Source of the DNA: Microvirga sp. SRT01
GTDB lineage: Bacteria > Pseudomonadota > Alphaproteobacteria > Sphingomonadales > Sphingomonadaceae
Assembly: GCA_018139225.1 (NCBI GenBank)
Contig: JAGSNX010000004.1
Coordinates: 310,001 to 374,000, forward strand
Direction: 5' to 3'
Length of the DNA: 64,000 nucleotides
Below are positions 8,554 to 17,503 of this stretch, piece by piece. Both the position numbers and the translations under genes were made by a program. The notes beneath the pieces were generated by a model, which worked only from the letters and a program-made list of their open reading frames with translations, was not told the origin of the DNA and made no database searches. Position 1 is the first letter of the stretch. Every line of letters begins with the position of its first letter.

Positions 8554-8938
8554 ATCTATCGTGCGAGTGTCTGCAGATAGCTGATGTAGACGGACCTTCC
8601 TGCACACTGGCCCTTGCACGGGTTGATGAACGTCAACCGCCTGCAATAATCGAATCCAGGTGTTGGGACGCCAATGTTCGACAAACGCCCCACTTAGGCA
8701 AACTACTGTCGCGGGCAGCGGCGCAGGACACGTCGTCAATCGACTTCAACGTAGCTCGCTCATCCACGGCATCCTTGCGGAGCCTGAATTAGATCGACGC
8801 TCACATCAACGGGTCCTCATCCCTAGAAGGATTATCTCGACGTCGTGGCCCATTTCGGGACAGAGGTGAACGATCTGTAGATTAAGATGGTCGAGCGCTG
8901 AGATCCTCTGTATTGTCCAACCTTTGGGGGAGAATCAT
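8554..8938. other. Intergenic stretch between IS remnant and PEP-CTERM gene
   Basis: No convincing gene was seen. Short open frames here have poor composition and no ribosome sites. The last 60 bp must hold the promoter and leader of the PEP-CTERM gene at 8939; the ribosome site GGGGGAGA is at about 8926-8933. Confidence 0.5.
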
Positions 8939-9655
8939 ATGTCGAAGCTTATCAACAAAATGCTGCTCGCCGCTGTTGCGGTGGTTGCCGCTCCAAGCAG
9001 TGCCTATGCCGCAGATGCCTTCACCAGCTTCAACGGCACCCAAGGGGCCGGTGGCTTCTTCTATGGCGAGACCTCGAACCCTAACGTCGGCTTCCAGGGC
9101 TTCACGGCCAACACGAACTGCTTCATCAGCGGTTCCACCTGTCTCCAGCGCGCCGCGAACGGCGACGTCCCCGGCTTCACGAAGTCGACCACGCCGTCGT
9201 TCCAGTACGGCACCGTCAATGTACCGGCTGATCGCCTGTTGATTCATCCGGCTCAGGACGGTTCTATTCTGACTTCACTGTATCGTACGCCGACCGCCGG
9301 CAGCTACAACATCCGCGGCACGTACACGATCCAGGACATCAATCCGACCGGTGTGAACGTCGGCTTCGTGGCCGCCCCGGGTGGCGCGGTGTCGAACACG
9401 GCGCTGGGCCAGATCGGCGCTGGCAACACCTCGGGCTCGTTCTTCACAACGTTGTTCCTGAATGCCGGCGACTTGGTCGGCTTCACGTTTGACAATGCCA
9501 GTAACTACTCCAACGATTCGGTTGGGTTTAACTTTACCGTCGTGTCATCGGTTCCTGAGCCGGCCAACTGGGCGATGATGATCGCCGGTGTCGGCATCGC
9601 CGGCGGCGCTCTCCGTCGTCGTCGCTCGGTGAAGACGACCGTCAGCTTCGCCTAA
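8939..9655 (+). CDS. PEP-CTERM sorting domain protein (first of two)
   Basis: This exported protein of 238 residues has a signal peptide (MSKLINKMLLAAVAVVAAPS, cut after AYA). The body of about 190 residues is rich in Gly, Thr, Asn and Phe and looks like a beta-sandwich. The C-terminus is a PEP-CTERM tail: VPEPANWAMMI, a hydrophobic stretch, then LRRRR. Such proteins are processed by an exosortase (EpsH family) and usually reach the surface with exopolysaccharide; no exosortase gene is in this window. I chose the ATG at 8939 because GGGGGAGA lies six bases upstream; an upstream TTG would add five residues. A strong terminator follows. Confidence 0.88.
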   Translation: MSKLINKMLLAAVAVVAAPSSAYAADAFTSFNGTQGAGGFFYGETSNPNVGFQGFTANTNCFISGSTCLQRAANGDVPGFTKSTTPSFQYGTVNVPADRLLIHPAQDGSILTSLYRTPTAGSYNIRGTYTIQDINPTGVNVGFVAAPGGAVSNTALGQIGAGNTSGSFFTTLFLNAGDLVGFTFDNASNYSNDSVGFNFTVVSSVPEPANWAMMIAGVGIAGGALRRRRSVKTTVSFA

Positions 9656-9683
9656 CAGGCTTCACCCTCCCGGGTGATAAGGA

Positions 9684-9716
9684 GCCGCTGATCGCATCGG
9701 GTGATCGGCGGCTTTT
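9684..9716 (+). terminator. Rho-independent terminator after the first PEP-CTERM gene
   Basis: A stem GCCGCTGATC (9684-9693) pairs with GATCGGCGGC (9703-9712), one G-T pair, around a 9-base loop and is followed by TTTT. It lies 28 bp after the stop codon. Confidence 0.8.
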
Positions 9717-10077
9717 CTGTGCTTGCGGTCGGGCCGGCCGCACGGCGCAAAGTGTTGCACAAGGTATACACGGGGTGCTGTGCGTCCGACGATACGAAGC
9801 GCTCAACCAACCGGGCCTCACCGACGATGTACTCTCGCCGAGGTGAAGATCGGCCCAACTGCTTGTCGCAATGTCGCGCGACCGAGCAGAGAATCCCGCT
9901 GGCCTATGCGGTGGGTCCCAGTTGTCACCCATGCCGTAACGGAAGGGCCAAGCATCAGGCCCTGAAAAGGACTCAACTGGTCGAGCTAGTACTAAAAGAC
10001 CAGTGTCAGAAGCCTGGACCTAAGATAGGCACCTGGTCAGCGCCTGCCCTGACGGCTCGGTGCCAAGGGGAAAACTT
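9717..10077. other. Intergenic stretch between the two PEP-CTERM genes
   Basis: About 360 bp without a supportable gene; short frames on the plus strand lack ribosome sites and coding-like composition. The presence of a terminator upstream and this long leader means the second PEP-CTERM gene has its own promoter here, but I could not pick out a convincing -35/-10 pair. Confidence 0.45.
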
Positions 10078-10692
10078 ATGAAGACGGTCAAGATGCTCGC
10101 GCTTGCCGGTGCCTGTGCGGTTGCGATGGCTGCTCCCGCGACAGCCGATACGATCACCTACGATCTTACGGGCAGCTTTACCGGCGTCAACGGCGGTCCG
10201 TTCCGGGACGTCAGCGCGGTTTTCACGGGTATCGGTAACACCGACGACGCGTTCTCCTTTGGAGACAACGTCACTGTCGTTCCGCTGTCGTCCTTCACTG
10301 CCCTTGCTGGTGGACTGACCTACACCTTCACAACTTCAATCAGCTACTTCGTCAATCGCCAGTTCAACCTCTCGGGCTTCGTCAGCAGCGACATCGAGCG
10401 CGGCTTTATCCGGTTCAACAGCACGTCCGGCGCGGGTTTCGCGAATTATGATGGCACTTCGAACCTAGCTCCGACGGCGCTGGACTTTTACACCGACGGA
10501 GCCACCTCCGCTTTCGTGACCGATCGCGGCGACGTGCTTGTCACCAGCGCCTCGAACCTCGTGCTCACGGCTTCGACCGCCGGCGCAGTTCCTGAGCCGG
10601 CCACTTGGGCCATGATGATCGGTGGTATGGGCGTAGTTGGTGGCGCGATGCGCCGTCGTCGCTCGGTCAGCACCAAGGTCAGCTTCGCCTGA
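10078..10692 (+). CDS. PEP-CTERM sorting domain protein (second of two)
   Basis: The exported protein has 204 residues: a signal peptide (MKTVKMLALAGACAVAMAAP, cut near ATAD), a body rich in Thr, Ser and Phe, and a C-terminal PEP-CTERM tail (VPEPATWAMMIGGMG, then MRRRRS). The last residues (KVSFA) almost repeat those of the first PEP-CTERM protein (TVSFA), yet the bodies are not obviously similar, so they share sorting rather than function. ATG at 10078 is preceded by AAGGGGAAAA; an in-frame start at 10060 would only add residues ahead of the signal peptide. Confidence 0.87.
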   Translation: MKTVKMLALAGACAVAMAAPATADTITYDLTGSFTGVNGGPFRDVSAVFTGIGNTDDAFSFGDNVTVVPLSSFTALAGGLTYTFTTSISYFVNRQFNLSGFVSSDIERGFIRFNSTSGAGFANYDGTSNLAPTALDFYTDGATSAFVTDRGDVLVTSASNLVLTASTAGAVPEPATWAMMIGGMGVVGGAMRRRRSVSTKVSFA

Positions 10693-10715
10693 TCAGTTTC
10701 CCGAAGAGGGGATGA

Positions 10716-10746
10716 GGAGCCGCTAGCCGAAAGGCTGGCCGCTTCG
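10716..10746 (+). terminator. Possible weak terminator after the second PEP-CTERM gene
   Basis: The sequence repeats the GGAGCCGCT opening of the terminator after the first PEP-CTERM gene and can fold around a GAAA loop (AGCC-GAAA-GGCT). The outer stem has mismatches and there is no T-tract. It lies between convergent genes. Confidence 0.35.
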
Positions 10747-10771
10747 CTGTCTGCAGGATCCGTCGACTTCT

Positions 10772-11740
10772 TCAGTCGATGCCTTCGATCGCCATACGGA
10801 TGTCGTCGGTCGGCGTCCTGTCTGTCGGTAAGGCCGCGCGGGCGTGACGTTGCCGCAGTTCGCTTGGCGAGGATCCGAAAGCCTTGCGAAAACTGCGCAG
10901 CAGCGCGGCCTGATCGCGGAAGCCATAGCGCGCGGCCAGCTCGACCAACGTGCTCGTATTGAGCGGATTGCTCATGGCGCGGTGGGCGGCACGCAGGCGG
11001 CGCATCCGATCATAGGCCAGAAGGCCGCCCTCTCGCTCGAATAGCCGATACACGACCGACCGTGAGATACCGAGCGCTGCTGTGATGCCGGCAACCGACA
11101 AGGTTCCAGGCGGCTGCGCCGCGACATAGGCTTTGGCCGAGGCCAGCAACGATGTGTGATCGATGCGCCCGCTGGCCCCTGCGCGTACCATGGCAGCAGC
11201 AGCAAGATCGCGCAGGATCGTCGCATAGAGCGGTGCGCTGCTTGCAGCCGCGGCGGGGAAGAAGCGGATCATCTCCATCGCGATGTCGCGCAGCAAGGTT
11301 AGTTCGGGAACCGAAGCGAGTGGGCCCTGAAAGGCAACCGGGCCGACGGCTTCCTCTAGAAAATCGCGCGAGAAGTACAGGATCAAACAACGCATACGGT
11401 CGGAGGTCGCGGTGCTAGGCTGCCCATAATCGCGCAGGAAGGCGACGGGCGCTTCGAGTTGCATCGTCTTTCCTTCTGTCTCGAAGGCGATGCCGCCTTC
11501 AAGAAGCAGAACCAGTTGCAGGTAGTCGGACTCGACCGCGTTGACGAGCGCGCGATCCCTGACCGCGATAAATGGATCGACCTCGGTCAGCGTGATCTGC
11601 AAGCCACCGAGATTCCAGAGGTCGCCGCGCGCAAGGAACGGTCCCGGCACACGCTGATGTAATCGAGCACCACGCGAGTGTGCGGCCCAATAGGCGAACT
11701 GCTCGGCCTCGGGCACGTTAGATGTGTCCATCGCAATCAT
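10772..11740 (-). CDS. AraC family transcriptional regulator
   Basis: A two-domain regulator with an N-terminal AraC-type sensing domain (about residues 20-180; LQITLTEVDPFIAV, VLLLEGGIAFETEG) and a C-terminal double helix-turn-helix (GTLSVAGITAALGISRSVVY and STLVELAARYGFRDQAALLR, then FRKAFGSSPSELRQRH). The frame is open to 11899, but the first residues there are Arg/Ala/Cys-rich and unlike protein. I therefore prefer the Met at 11740 (MIAMDTSNVPEAEQF), with 11770 as an alternative. It is convergent with the second PEP-CTERM gene; its target and inducer cannot be told. Confidence 0.85.
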   Translation of the reverse strand: MIAMDTSNVPEAEQFAYWAAHSRGARLHQRVPGPFLARGDLWNLGGLQITLTEVDPFIAVRDRALVNAVESDYLQLVLLLEGGIAFETEGKTMQLEAPVAFLRDYGQPSTATSDRMRCLILYFSRDFLEEAVGPVAFQGPLASVPELTLLRDIAMEMIRFFPAAAASSAPLYATILRDLAAAAMVRAGASGRIDHTSLLASAKAYVAAQPPGTLSVAGITAALGISRSVVYRLFEREGGLLAYDRMRRLRAAHRAMSNPLNTSTLVELAARYGFRDQAALLRSFRKAFGSSPSELRQRHARAALPTDRTPTDDIRMAIEGID

Positions 11741-11770
11741 CGGGATCGTACCGCGAGTGTCGCTGTGCAT

Positions 11771-12619
11771 TGCAGATCCACAGAAGTTTGCCCTTGGCAG
11801 GCTCTGTCTTGCAGGAGGCGCGCTCGCGCAAGCCGGTGTTTTCAGATTGCAGCTACGATGGCGAGCCCCGGCTTCGAGCGGCCTGAATAAGGTCAGCATG
11901 CACAGAATCCCAGCCGGCTAGGCCCGGCGTCCCAAATGGCTGCATTGCCCCCCGAAACCGACCTTCTACGGAATGGCCCCTGTTGCGAAACTGCGCCGGT
12001 TGGATATTCGCACTGAGCGCACTGGTTGGGGCGTTCATCGAATTAACGCGGCGAGAACAAGATCATTGGTGTCGGATTTGACCGGTAATCGCTGCGCAGG
12101 TCGATAGAAGTACAGTGACGTTTGTCCGGTGACTGGCGCCGACCGGGGGGGGGGGGGACCGGATGACGGTCGGCTCGCCAGACTGAGTTCTCTCGCGGGG
12201 GCGGGAGATCCTCTAAGCCGTTTCTCCCGCGGGGGCGGGAGCAAGGGGAAGCCGCTGGTCGGAAGACCGGCGGCTTTTTCACGTCAGCCGAAGGCCATTC
12301 GACCGCCGCTAATCGCGACCCTTGCTTCGATCGTGCATGATATTTCGCCGCACGCCGAGCAGGTTCTCGCGACCTTCTACGGATTTCGAGCGGTTGAGCG
12401 ATGCTGCCGGCTTTGCGATGGGCGCGCGCCACAACCACAGTTCACGAAGCAGAGCATCTTTTGCCGGTGTTAGCCTACGAGGCTGGCAAGCTAAGGCGAC
12501 GGTGGCGCTAAGAATACGGAAATCAAGGTTTTTTTGCTTGGGCGATCCTGACGCGCCATCAGTATGGACCCAGATGAATAGGCAACCGTTGGCAGACGTC
12601 ACGATTGGAAGGTCCACCA
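11771..12619. other. Long non-coding stretch with G-tract, repeats and an orphan terminator
   Basis: About 850 bp without a gene I can support. It holds a run of 13 G at 12145-12157, two near copies of a GC-rich unit (TCTCGCGGGGGCGGGAG at 12191-12207 and TCTCCCGCGGGGGCGGGAG at 12223-12241), and a strong terminator at 12251-12279 with no gene upstream of it. Frames crossing this stretch have low-complexity Gly/Arg translations and are probably not genes. Confidence 0.5.
12251..12279 (+). terminator. Strong rho-independent terminator without an evident upstream gene
   Basis: Stem GCCGCTGGTC (12251-12260), loop GGAA, stem GACCGGCGGC (12265-12274, one G-T pair), then TTTTT. Its design is the same as the terminator after the first PEP-CTERM gene. 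It could end a lost gene or an unannotated small RNA. Confidence 0.8.
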
Positions 12620-12871
12620 ATGCGCTATGTCAATCTCATCCTGATCGCCGCGCTGGCAGGTGCCACGCCGGCGATCGCACAGCACGGCAAAGTGCCCGAT
12701 CAGGATCCTGTGCGAGTGAAGTACGCGGACAGCCGTCAATATCGTAACGAGCCGAGGGGCAACGCGGCGAAGCGGATGACGCGTTGCAAGATCGTTGTCC
12801 GTAAGGGGCAGGATAAGCGCGTCTGCGGTGTGCCGACGAACCGTAGCCCCGGCGATGGCAGAAACAGGTAG
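12620..12871 (+). CDS. Small exported basic protein
   Basis: The 83-residue product has a short signal peptide (MRYVNLILIAALAGATPAIA, cut before QHG). The mature part is basic and polar with two cysteines (TRCKIVVRKG and KRVCGVPT), consistent with one disulfide. The ATG at 12620 has GGAAGG about ten bases upstream; an in-frame ATG at 12605 would place five residues before the signal. It is a single gene between an orphan terminator and a solo IS end. The family and function are unknown to me. Confidence 0.65.
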   Translation: MRYVNLILIAALAGATPAIAQHGKVPDQDPVRVKYADSRQYRNEPRGNAAKRMTRCKIVVRKGQDKRVCGVPTNRSPGDGRNR

Positions 12872-13050
12872 GTGCCACACGGACGCCTTGTGGAAATACT
12901 AACCGCTATCCACGGCTCAAGAGTTCGCATGCGTCCGAAACACTGGCTCCCAGATCGTCGTTGATTGGCTGGATACGGCTGCCGGAGAAACCTAGGTCGG
13001 AGTGGCCCAGGACGCTGAAGGAGACGTTCTTCGTACTTAGTCGACAGCTG

Positions 13051-13072
13051 GTGCGTTTGATTTGACAGCACC
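13051..13072 (-). repeat. Solo IS6-type terminal inverted repeat
   Basis: Read on the minus strand it is GGTGCTGTCAAATCAAACGC and onward, one base different from the right terminal repeat of the decayed IS6 copy at 7454-7475. No transposase is next to it. The about 46 bp on its left (from 13005) resemble those left of the third copy at 20554-20575, so both are probably right ends of lost related elements. Confidence 0.7.
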
Positions 13073-13091
13073 CAGATTACCGATCGCAAGG

Positions 13092-14507
13092 TCAGCGGCT
13101 GAATTTCCAGTAGTCGAGATCGAACATCGACCCGCCATCGCCGCGGAATACGAGATACAGGTCTCGTATTCCGATCGCTCCGGACACGGCTGTGGACTGC
13201 GCCTCCCAACCGGACCCCCGCGTAGCGGCGACCTTCATCACTCCGATTACCGGACCATCAACGCGGTCGACGTGCAGCTCGATCGACGAGTTCGGCCGCG
13301 CGTTAGCGATACTGGCCATGAACCTTCTCGCTTCCGCTTTCCCGAAGTCGACCCCAGCAACCTTGATGTAGCTGCGGTCCGTGATCCGCGTGACGTACAC
13401 GCCTGCACGGTCGTCCTGGTCCGTCGTGACGCCCGGTGCCCAGGAATAGTCGCGGTCGCGATCACGTTTCAGCCGGGACGTCCACGCGATCGTCTCGGCC
13501 TCGACGCGTGCATACGGATCGAGGGTCCCGACCTGCGGTGCGCTCGCCACATCCCACCACTTCAGATTTGGGATGGTGCCATCGGCATTGTATTGGAAAC
13601 GCGCGACCGAGACTGATCGGCGCTCATGATGGATCGGCGTCAGCGCGAAATTATGCTCGTAGCTGAAGCCGAAAACATAAGAACTGCCCTTGTAGTCAAT
13701 GATGCCCGGATGATTACCCGTAGCCCGGGCGTCATGCTCCATGATCGGGCCTATGTAGACCCACGGCCCGGTCGGGCTGTCGCTCATCGCGTACCCGATG
13801 CCTTCCGAGCAGCAGGTGGATGCGAACGCCATGTAGTATCGGCCGCTACGCCCGTAAAACCACGGCCCTTCCTGATAGTCGAGGATCCTCGGCTGGACCT
13901 TCGTGATCGGACCGGAATATGAGGTCATGTCCTTGTTGAGCTTGACGTACCAGAGGTCGGGATTGCCCCAATAGAGATAGGCTTGCCCGTCCTTGTCGAT
14001 CCAGACGGTGGGATCGAAATAGCCATCGGCGGGACCAACCAGCGGCTTGCCCAGCGCGTCGCGGAACGGCCCGGCCGGATGGTCGGCAACCGCGACGGCG
14101 ATGACGTTCTTCGGCGATCCGGCGATGCTGATGGGAGCATAGAGGTAGAACTTGCCGCCTCGTGCAATCACCTGCGGCGCCCACGCGTCGTTGGTCTGCA
14201 CCGCCCACGGGAACGTCTTCAGCGACGCGACTACGCCGCGATCGGTCCAGTTCGCCATGTCGGTCGAGCTGTACAGGCGCCAGTCGAGCATCCTGAATCC
14301 GTCCGCGTCGTCCTCGTCATGGCTGGTGTAGAGGTACACCACGCCGTCATGGACCATCGGAGCCGGGTCCGCCGTGAAACGGGTCTGGATGATCGGGTTC
14401 TCGGCACGAACGGTACTCGGCGCACCCGACAGGCATGCGACTGCCATAGCAACCATCAGGATCGTTCTTCTCGCCATCCACCACCTGATCGCTCTGACTG
14501 GACGCAA
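13092..14507 (-). CDS. Glycoside hydrolase family 43 protein with a C-terminal CBM6-like domain
   Basis: A secreted enzyme of 471 residues that should remove arabinose or xylose units from plant polysaccharide. The signal peptide covers about residues 12-36 (ILMVAMAVACLSGAP, cut near VRA). The five-bladed propeller shows the three family acidic residues in context: base Asp in TADPAPMVHDG, pKa-tuning Asp in DGYFDPTVWIDKDG, and acid Glu in YQEGPWFYGRSG. From about residue 345 (YARVEAETIAW) to the end lies a CBM6-like beta-sandwich. It is 197 bp downstream of the GH27 gene on the same strand, so the two may be coexpressed. Substrate cannot be fixed by eye. Confidence 0.9.
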   Translation of the reverse strand: MRPVRAIRWWMARRTILMVAMAVACLSGAPSTVRAENPIIQTRFTADPAPMVHDGVVYLYTSHDEDDADGFRMLDWRLYSSTDMANWTDRGVVASLKTFPWAVQTNDAWAPQVIARGGKFYLYAPISIAGSPKNVIAVAVADHPAGPFRDALGKPLVGPADGYFDPTVWIDKDGQAYLYWGNPDLWYVKLNKDMTSYSGPITKVQPRILDYQEGPWFYGRSGRYYMAFASTCCSEGIGYAMSDSPTGPWVYIGPIMEHDARATGNHPGIIDYKGSSYVFGFSYEHNFALTPIHHERRSVSVARFQYNADGTIPNLKWWDVASAPQVGTLDPYARVEAETIAWTSRLKRDRDRDYSWAPGVTTDQDDRAGVYVTRITDRSYIKVAGVDFGKAEARRFMASIANARPNSSIELHVDRVDGPVIGVMKVAATRGSGWEAQSTAVSGAIGIRDLYLVFRGDGGSMFDLDYWKFSR

Positions 14508-14704
14508 CCACTAGCCTGAACGCTGCTCAAGGCCGAGCTCAAACTGTTGCTATATGATATGATGGAGCTACGCGGGTCGCGGTATCTGTCACGATCATGC
14601 CAATCAACCCGGCCCGACGATCCATCGCGAACGCCCTTCACCGTCTATCGAGCAGGCGGCTGAAAAACACCCGAAGATTAACCGGCTTCGCGCGGCGTTC
14701 CCGC

Positions 14705-16612
14705 TCACCGTTTCATCAACGCCGCATCGGCCCAGCTTGTGGGTAAAGGCGCAGCATTGCTCCCGTTAGCGCGGGTAACGAGTTCAACGATCCTGACGCC
14801 CGTGACGTCGGCTGAGATCAACTGCCCGGGATCACCCCACTTCAGGGCCCGGCTTGTCGCCAGGAGCTTGCCATCCCCGTAGACGGCGAACGTTGCCGCC
14901 CGATTCGTATCGCGCGCCGAGTCATTGATTCCGACCACAGCTGTGAAGCGGCGGTAGCCCTGGTTGCGGACCTCCAGGCGTGAATTGGCCAGAACGCCGA
15001 CTCCCGTGTCGAACCGCGCCCCCTTGATCGCCAGCACTTCGCCAAAAGGAGCACGGTCGGCTTGGGCACCGCCCCAGCCGGCGTAGATCGGCCCCTCACC
15101 CGTACCCCGGGTGCCTTGCCAGCCAGTCGCCGACCGGTGAATCGTCGGGTCGGGCATTGGCTCGACCACCCCGTCGACCGCCGGATTAACGTTGCCGGGC
15201 TGCTCGGAAAGGTAGAGCCCGTCCGTCAGGACACGCGTGCCGTTCGCCCGGAACAGCAGCGTTTGATGCCCCTGGATCTTGAGCTTCGTCGTCGCCCGGA
15301 AGCTGCGTCGCTCCCCGCTCCACAAGTCCACGAGCTTCACGTCGGCATCGTCGCGAAACTTCATCTGCGCAGCGGTGAGGTCGACGTCCAGCGAGGCCGC
15401 GCCACGATTGAAGATCGCGACAGCCTTTTCGCCCGTGGAGAGCGTCTTGACGAAGATCTGTACGTCGTCGCTGTCGAACGCGACGATCGCCTGATGCCCC
15501 GCGGGATCCTGATCGAGCGCGATAACCTGCGCATTGCCGAAGATGTCGAGCAGCGATCTGGGCGCCTGCCGCAAGTCCATGCCGATCATCAGCGGAGCGT
15601 TGATCATCGCCCACATCGTCATGTGCGAACGAGCCTCCGTGAGATGATCAGCGTCAAAATCTCCCTTGCCGATGAACAACATGTCTGGGTCGTTCCAGGA
15701 ACCGGGATGGGCGTAGAACGCCCGCTTTGCGGCGGTGTCGAAGTTGGTCAGCATACGACCCCAGCTCGGATTGATGTCGTCACTGGTGCGCGAGATGTTG
15801 CCGACGTTCTTGCCCCACGACCTCACGTCGGCGGCTCCCCAGATGCACAGGGACAGGAGATAATCGCCGTCGGGATTGTCACGGGCCAGCGCCGCGTTGA
15901 TCTGACCGAATAGCGCCTGCACAGCCGGGATATCCGACCGGTTTACGAAGTCCATGTTCAGGATCGGGGGCAAAGCGCGGTATTTGCCGGAACGTACCTT
16001 CTCCGCGTCCGCACCAAAGGCGCGCAGGCCACAGCCATCGACCTTGATGAAGTCGAACCCCCATTTGGCGAAGAAGAGGTCGATGTCCTGATCGATGTGC
16101 CCGTACAAGCCGATCTCGCGCTCGAGCACCGATCCCTTGGGAAGATCGGTATCGTCGGGAGAATAGGCTTGAGAGCAGGTGTTGCGCCCAAGATCCGAGT
16201 AGATACCCGCCTTGAGCCCCATCCCGTGCAGCCTGTCCGTCAGCGGACGGAAAGATGCGTCGGCGTTGGATTGCACCGTGATCGGAAAACGCCCGGGACG
16301 GATGATCAGCGCACCGTCACGAACGCGGCGTTGCAGCGCCCAGCCATCGTCGATGTTGACGTAGCGATAGCCCTTGGCAGCCAGTCCGTCCCGGACCAGC
16401 GCCTCCGCGGACCCGAGTATCTTGCTTTCGTCGATGTCCGTCGCAAACGCGTTCCAGCTGCTCCAGCCCATCGGCGGGGTTTGCGCCCGTCCCGCGGTGT
16501 AGGTGCTCCACCGCCCCGTGGGCGCAAGTGTGTCCTGCTGTGCCTGCGCCGGGACGACGGGCAGCGTCATCATCGCAGTGAACACGGCCGCCGTCGTCTT
16601 GCTCAGTCTCAT
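14705..16612 (-). CDS. Alpha-galactosidase-like glycoside hydrolase family 27 with NPCBM-like C-terminal domain
   Basis: The secreted enzyme has 635 residues. A signal peptide (MRLSKTTAAVFTAMMTLP, cut after AQAQ) is followed by the GH27 barrel: QTPPMGWSSWNAF, YVNIDDGW, then DFIKVDGCG with the nucleophilic Asp and RTSDDINPSW with the probable acid/base Asp. A beta domain follows at about 380-480. From about 520 to the end there is a carbohydrate-binding region of NPCBM/NEW2 type (GARFDTGVGVLANSRLEV). ATG at 16612 was chosen for the GGGAGG ribosome site seven bases upstream; the frame is open for 18 more codons. Confidence 0.92.
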   Translation of the reverse strand: MRLSKTTAAVFTAMMTLPVVPAQAQQDTLAPTGRWSTYTAGRAQTPPMGWSSWNAFATDIDESKILGSAEALVRDGLAAKGYRYVNIDDGWALQRRVRDGALIIRPGRFPITVQSNADASFRPLTDRLHGMGLKAGIYSDLGRNTCSQAYSPDDTDLPKGSVLEREIGLYGHIDQDIDLFFAKWGFDFIKVDGCGLRAFGADAEKVRSGKYRALPPILNMDFVNRSDIPAVQALFGQINAALARDNPDGDYLLSLCIWGAADVRSWGKNVGNISRTSDDINPSWGRMLTNFDTAAKRAFYAHPGSWNDPDMLFIGKGDFDADHLTEARSHMTMWAMINAPLMIGMDLRQAPRSLLDIFGNAQVIALDQDPAGHQAIVAFDSDDVQIFVKTLSTGEKAVAIFNRGAASLDVDLTAAQMKFRDDADVKLVDLWSGERRSFRATTKLKIQGHQTLLFRANGTRVLTDGLYLSEQPGNVNPAVDGVVEPMPDPTIHRSATGWQGTRGTGEGPIYAGWGGAQADRAPFGEVLAIKGARFDTGVGVLANSRLEVRNQGYRRFTAVVGINDSARDTNRAATFAVYGDGKLLATSRALKWGDPGQLISADVTGVRIVELVTRANGSNAAPLPTSWADAALMKR

Positions 16613-16991
16613 ACGCCTCCCTCGGATGCCTCGTTTGGCCTCGGGCCAACATACCCCCGCTTCCATGATGATCGCCAGCGCTCAGAAGATTTTGGCGGCA
16701 GCCCTTCCTCACGGTCCTTCTCCACGCCCCCTATCGCTGCTCGCTGTTGCCCTGACGACCGCCCCAGATCGTCTGGATTCGTTTCGCACAGAGCGTGCAC
16801 TTAGTTCTTTGAGGAGCGATCGTTATCCATGCTGATCAACGTCGCTCGACTTCAGCGCCCACCAGAGCGACAGGATGCTCGACTCGGATGCGCAGCGAGG
16901 GCGCGCGAGCCAGAGCCCTGATCGGCGTGACCGACAGGGCTGCAGGTGGTGGCAGCGGCACTGGAGCCGCTGCGAGCCGAGGAACACCACC
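16613..16991. other. Divergent intergenic region between GH27 and the DUF3489 gene
   Basis: No gene supported. It must hold the promoters of both flanking units. A perfect hairpin GCAGCGGC-N6-GCCGCTGC lies at 16952-16973, just ahead of the DUF3489 start (16992). A short inverted repeat TTGGCC-N3-GGCCAA lies near 16633-16647, on the GH27 side. Confidence 0.5.
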
Positions 16992-17477
16992 ATGCCAAAA
17001 CTCAGCGACACGCAGGCCATCCTGCTGACCCACGCCGCTCAGAACGAGACCGCCAGCCTGTATCCCCTGCCGCAGACGCTGCGTCGCGGCGGCGGCATCA
17101 CCAGGGCCATCGCCGCGCTTGTTAGCGCCGGCTACGTGGAAGAGCGCGAGACCCAAGAGCCGGGTGCAGTGCACCGCACCGACGCTGAGGTCCGCTACGG
17201 CATTTTCGCTACTGCTTCGGGGCTTGCCGCCATCGGCATTGTCGATGGCGAGCAAGGCGCGGCGCAGCCGCCATCGCCTGAGCCTGCTGCTGCCGCACCA
17301 CGGATCACCAAAGCCGGCACCGTGGTGGCACTGCTATCCCAGCCCACCGGCGCAACGCTGCCGGAGCTGATCACCGCCACCGGCTGGCTGCCGCACACCA
17401 CCCGCGCTGCGCTGACCGGCCTGCGCAAGAAGGGCCACACCATCGTGCGGTACAGCCGCGATGGCGCGACCTGCTAA
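16992..17477 (+). CDS. DUF3489 family protein
   Basis: The 161-residue protein opens MPKLSDTQAILLTHAAQN, has a Pro/Ala linker at about 95-105, and ends with the DUF3489 unit KAGTVVALLSQPTGATLPEL and TGWLPHTTRAALTGLRKKGH, which reads like a winged helix-turn-helix. The N-terminal half also looks like a small helical DNA-binding unit. It is the first gene of the DUF3489, DUF2924, recombinase set common in alphaproteobacteria. It may bind DNA in support or control of the recombinase, which is inference. Confidence 0.85.
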   Translation: MPKLSDTQAILLTHAAQNETASLYPLPQTLRRGGGITRAIAALVSAGYVEERETQEPGAVHRTDAEVRYGIFATASGLAAIGIVDGEQGAAQPPSPEPAAAAPRITKAGTVVALLSQPTGATLPELITATGWLPHTTRAALTGLRKKGHTIVRYSRDGATC

Positions 17478-17503
17478 CGCATCGACGCTGCGGCGGCCGC
17501 AGC

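Noticed and set aside
9771..9795. GGTGCTGTGCGTCCGACG near 9773 as a further IS6 end
   Set aside because: Only the first eight bases agree; the rest of the terminal repeat and inner flank are absent.
12129..12473. A plus-strand frame across the G run and orphan terminator
   Set aside because: Runs through a terminator and low-complexity Gly/Arg sequence; no ribosome site.
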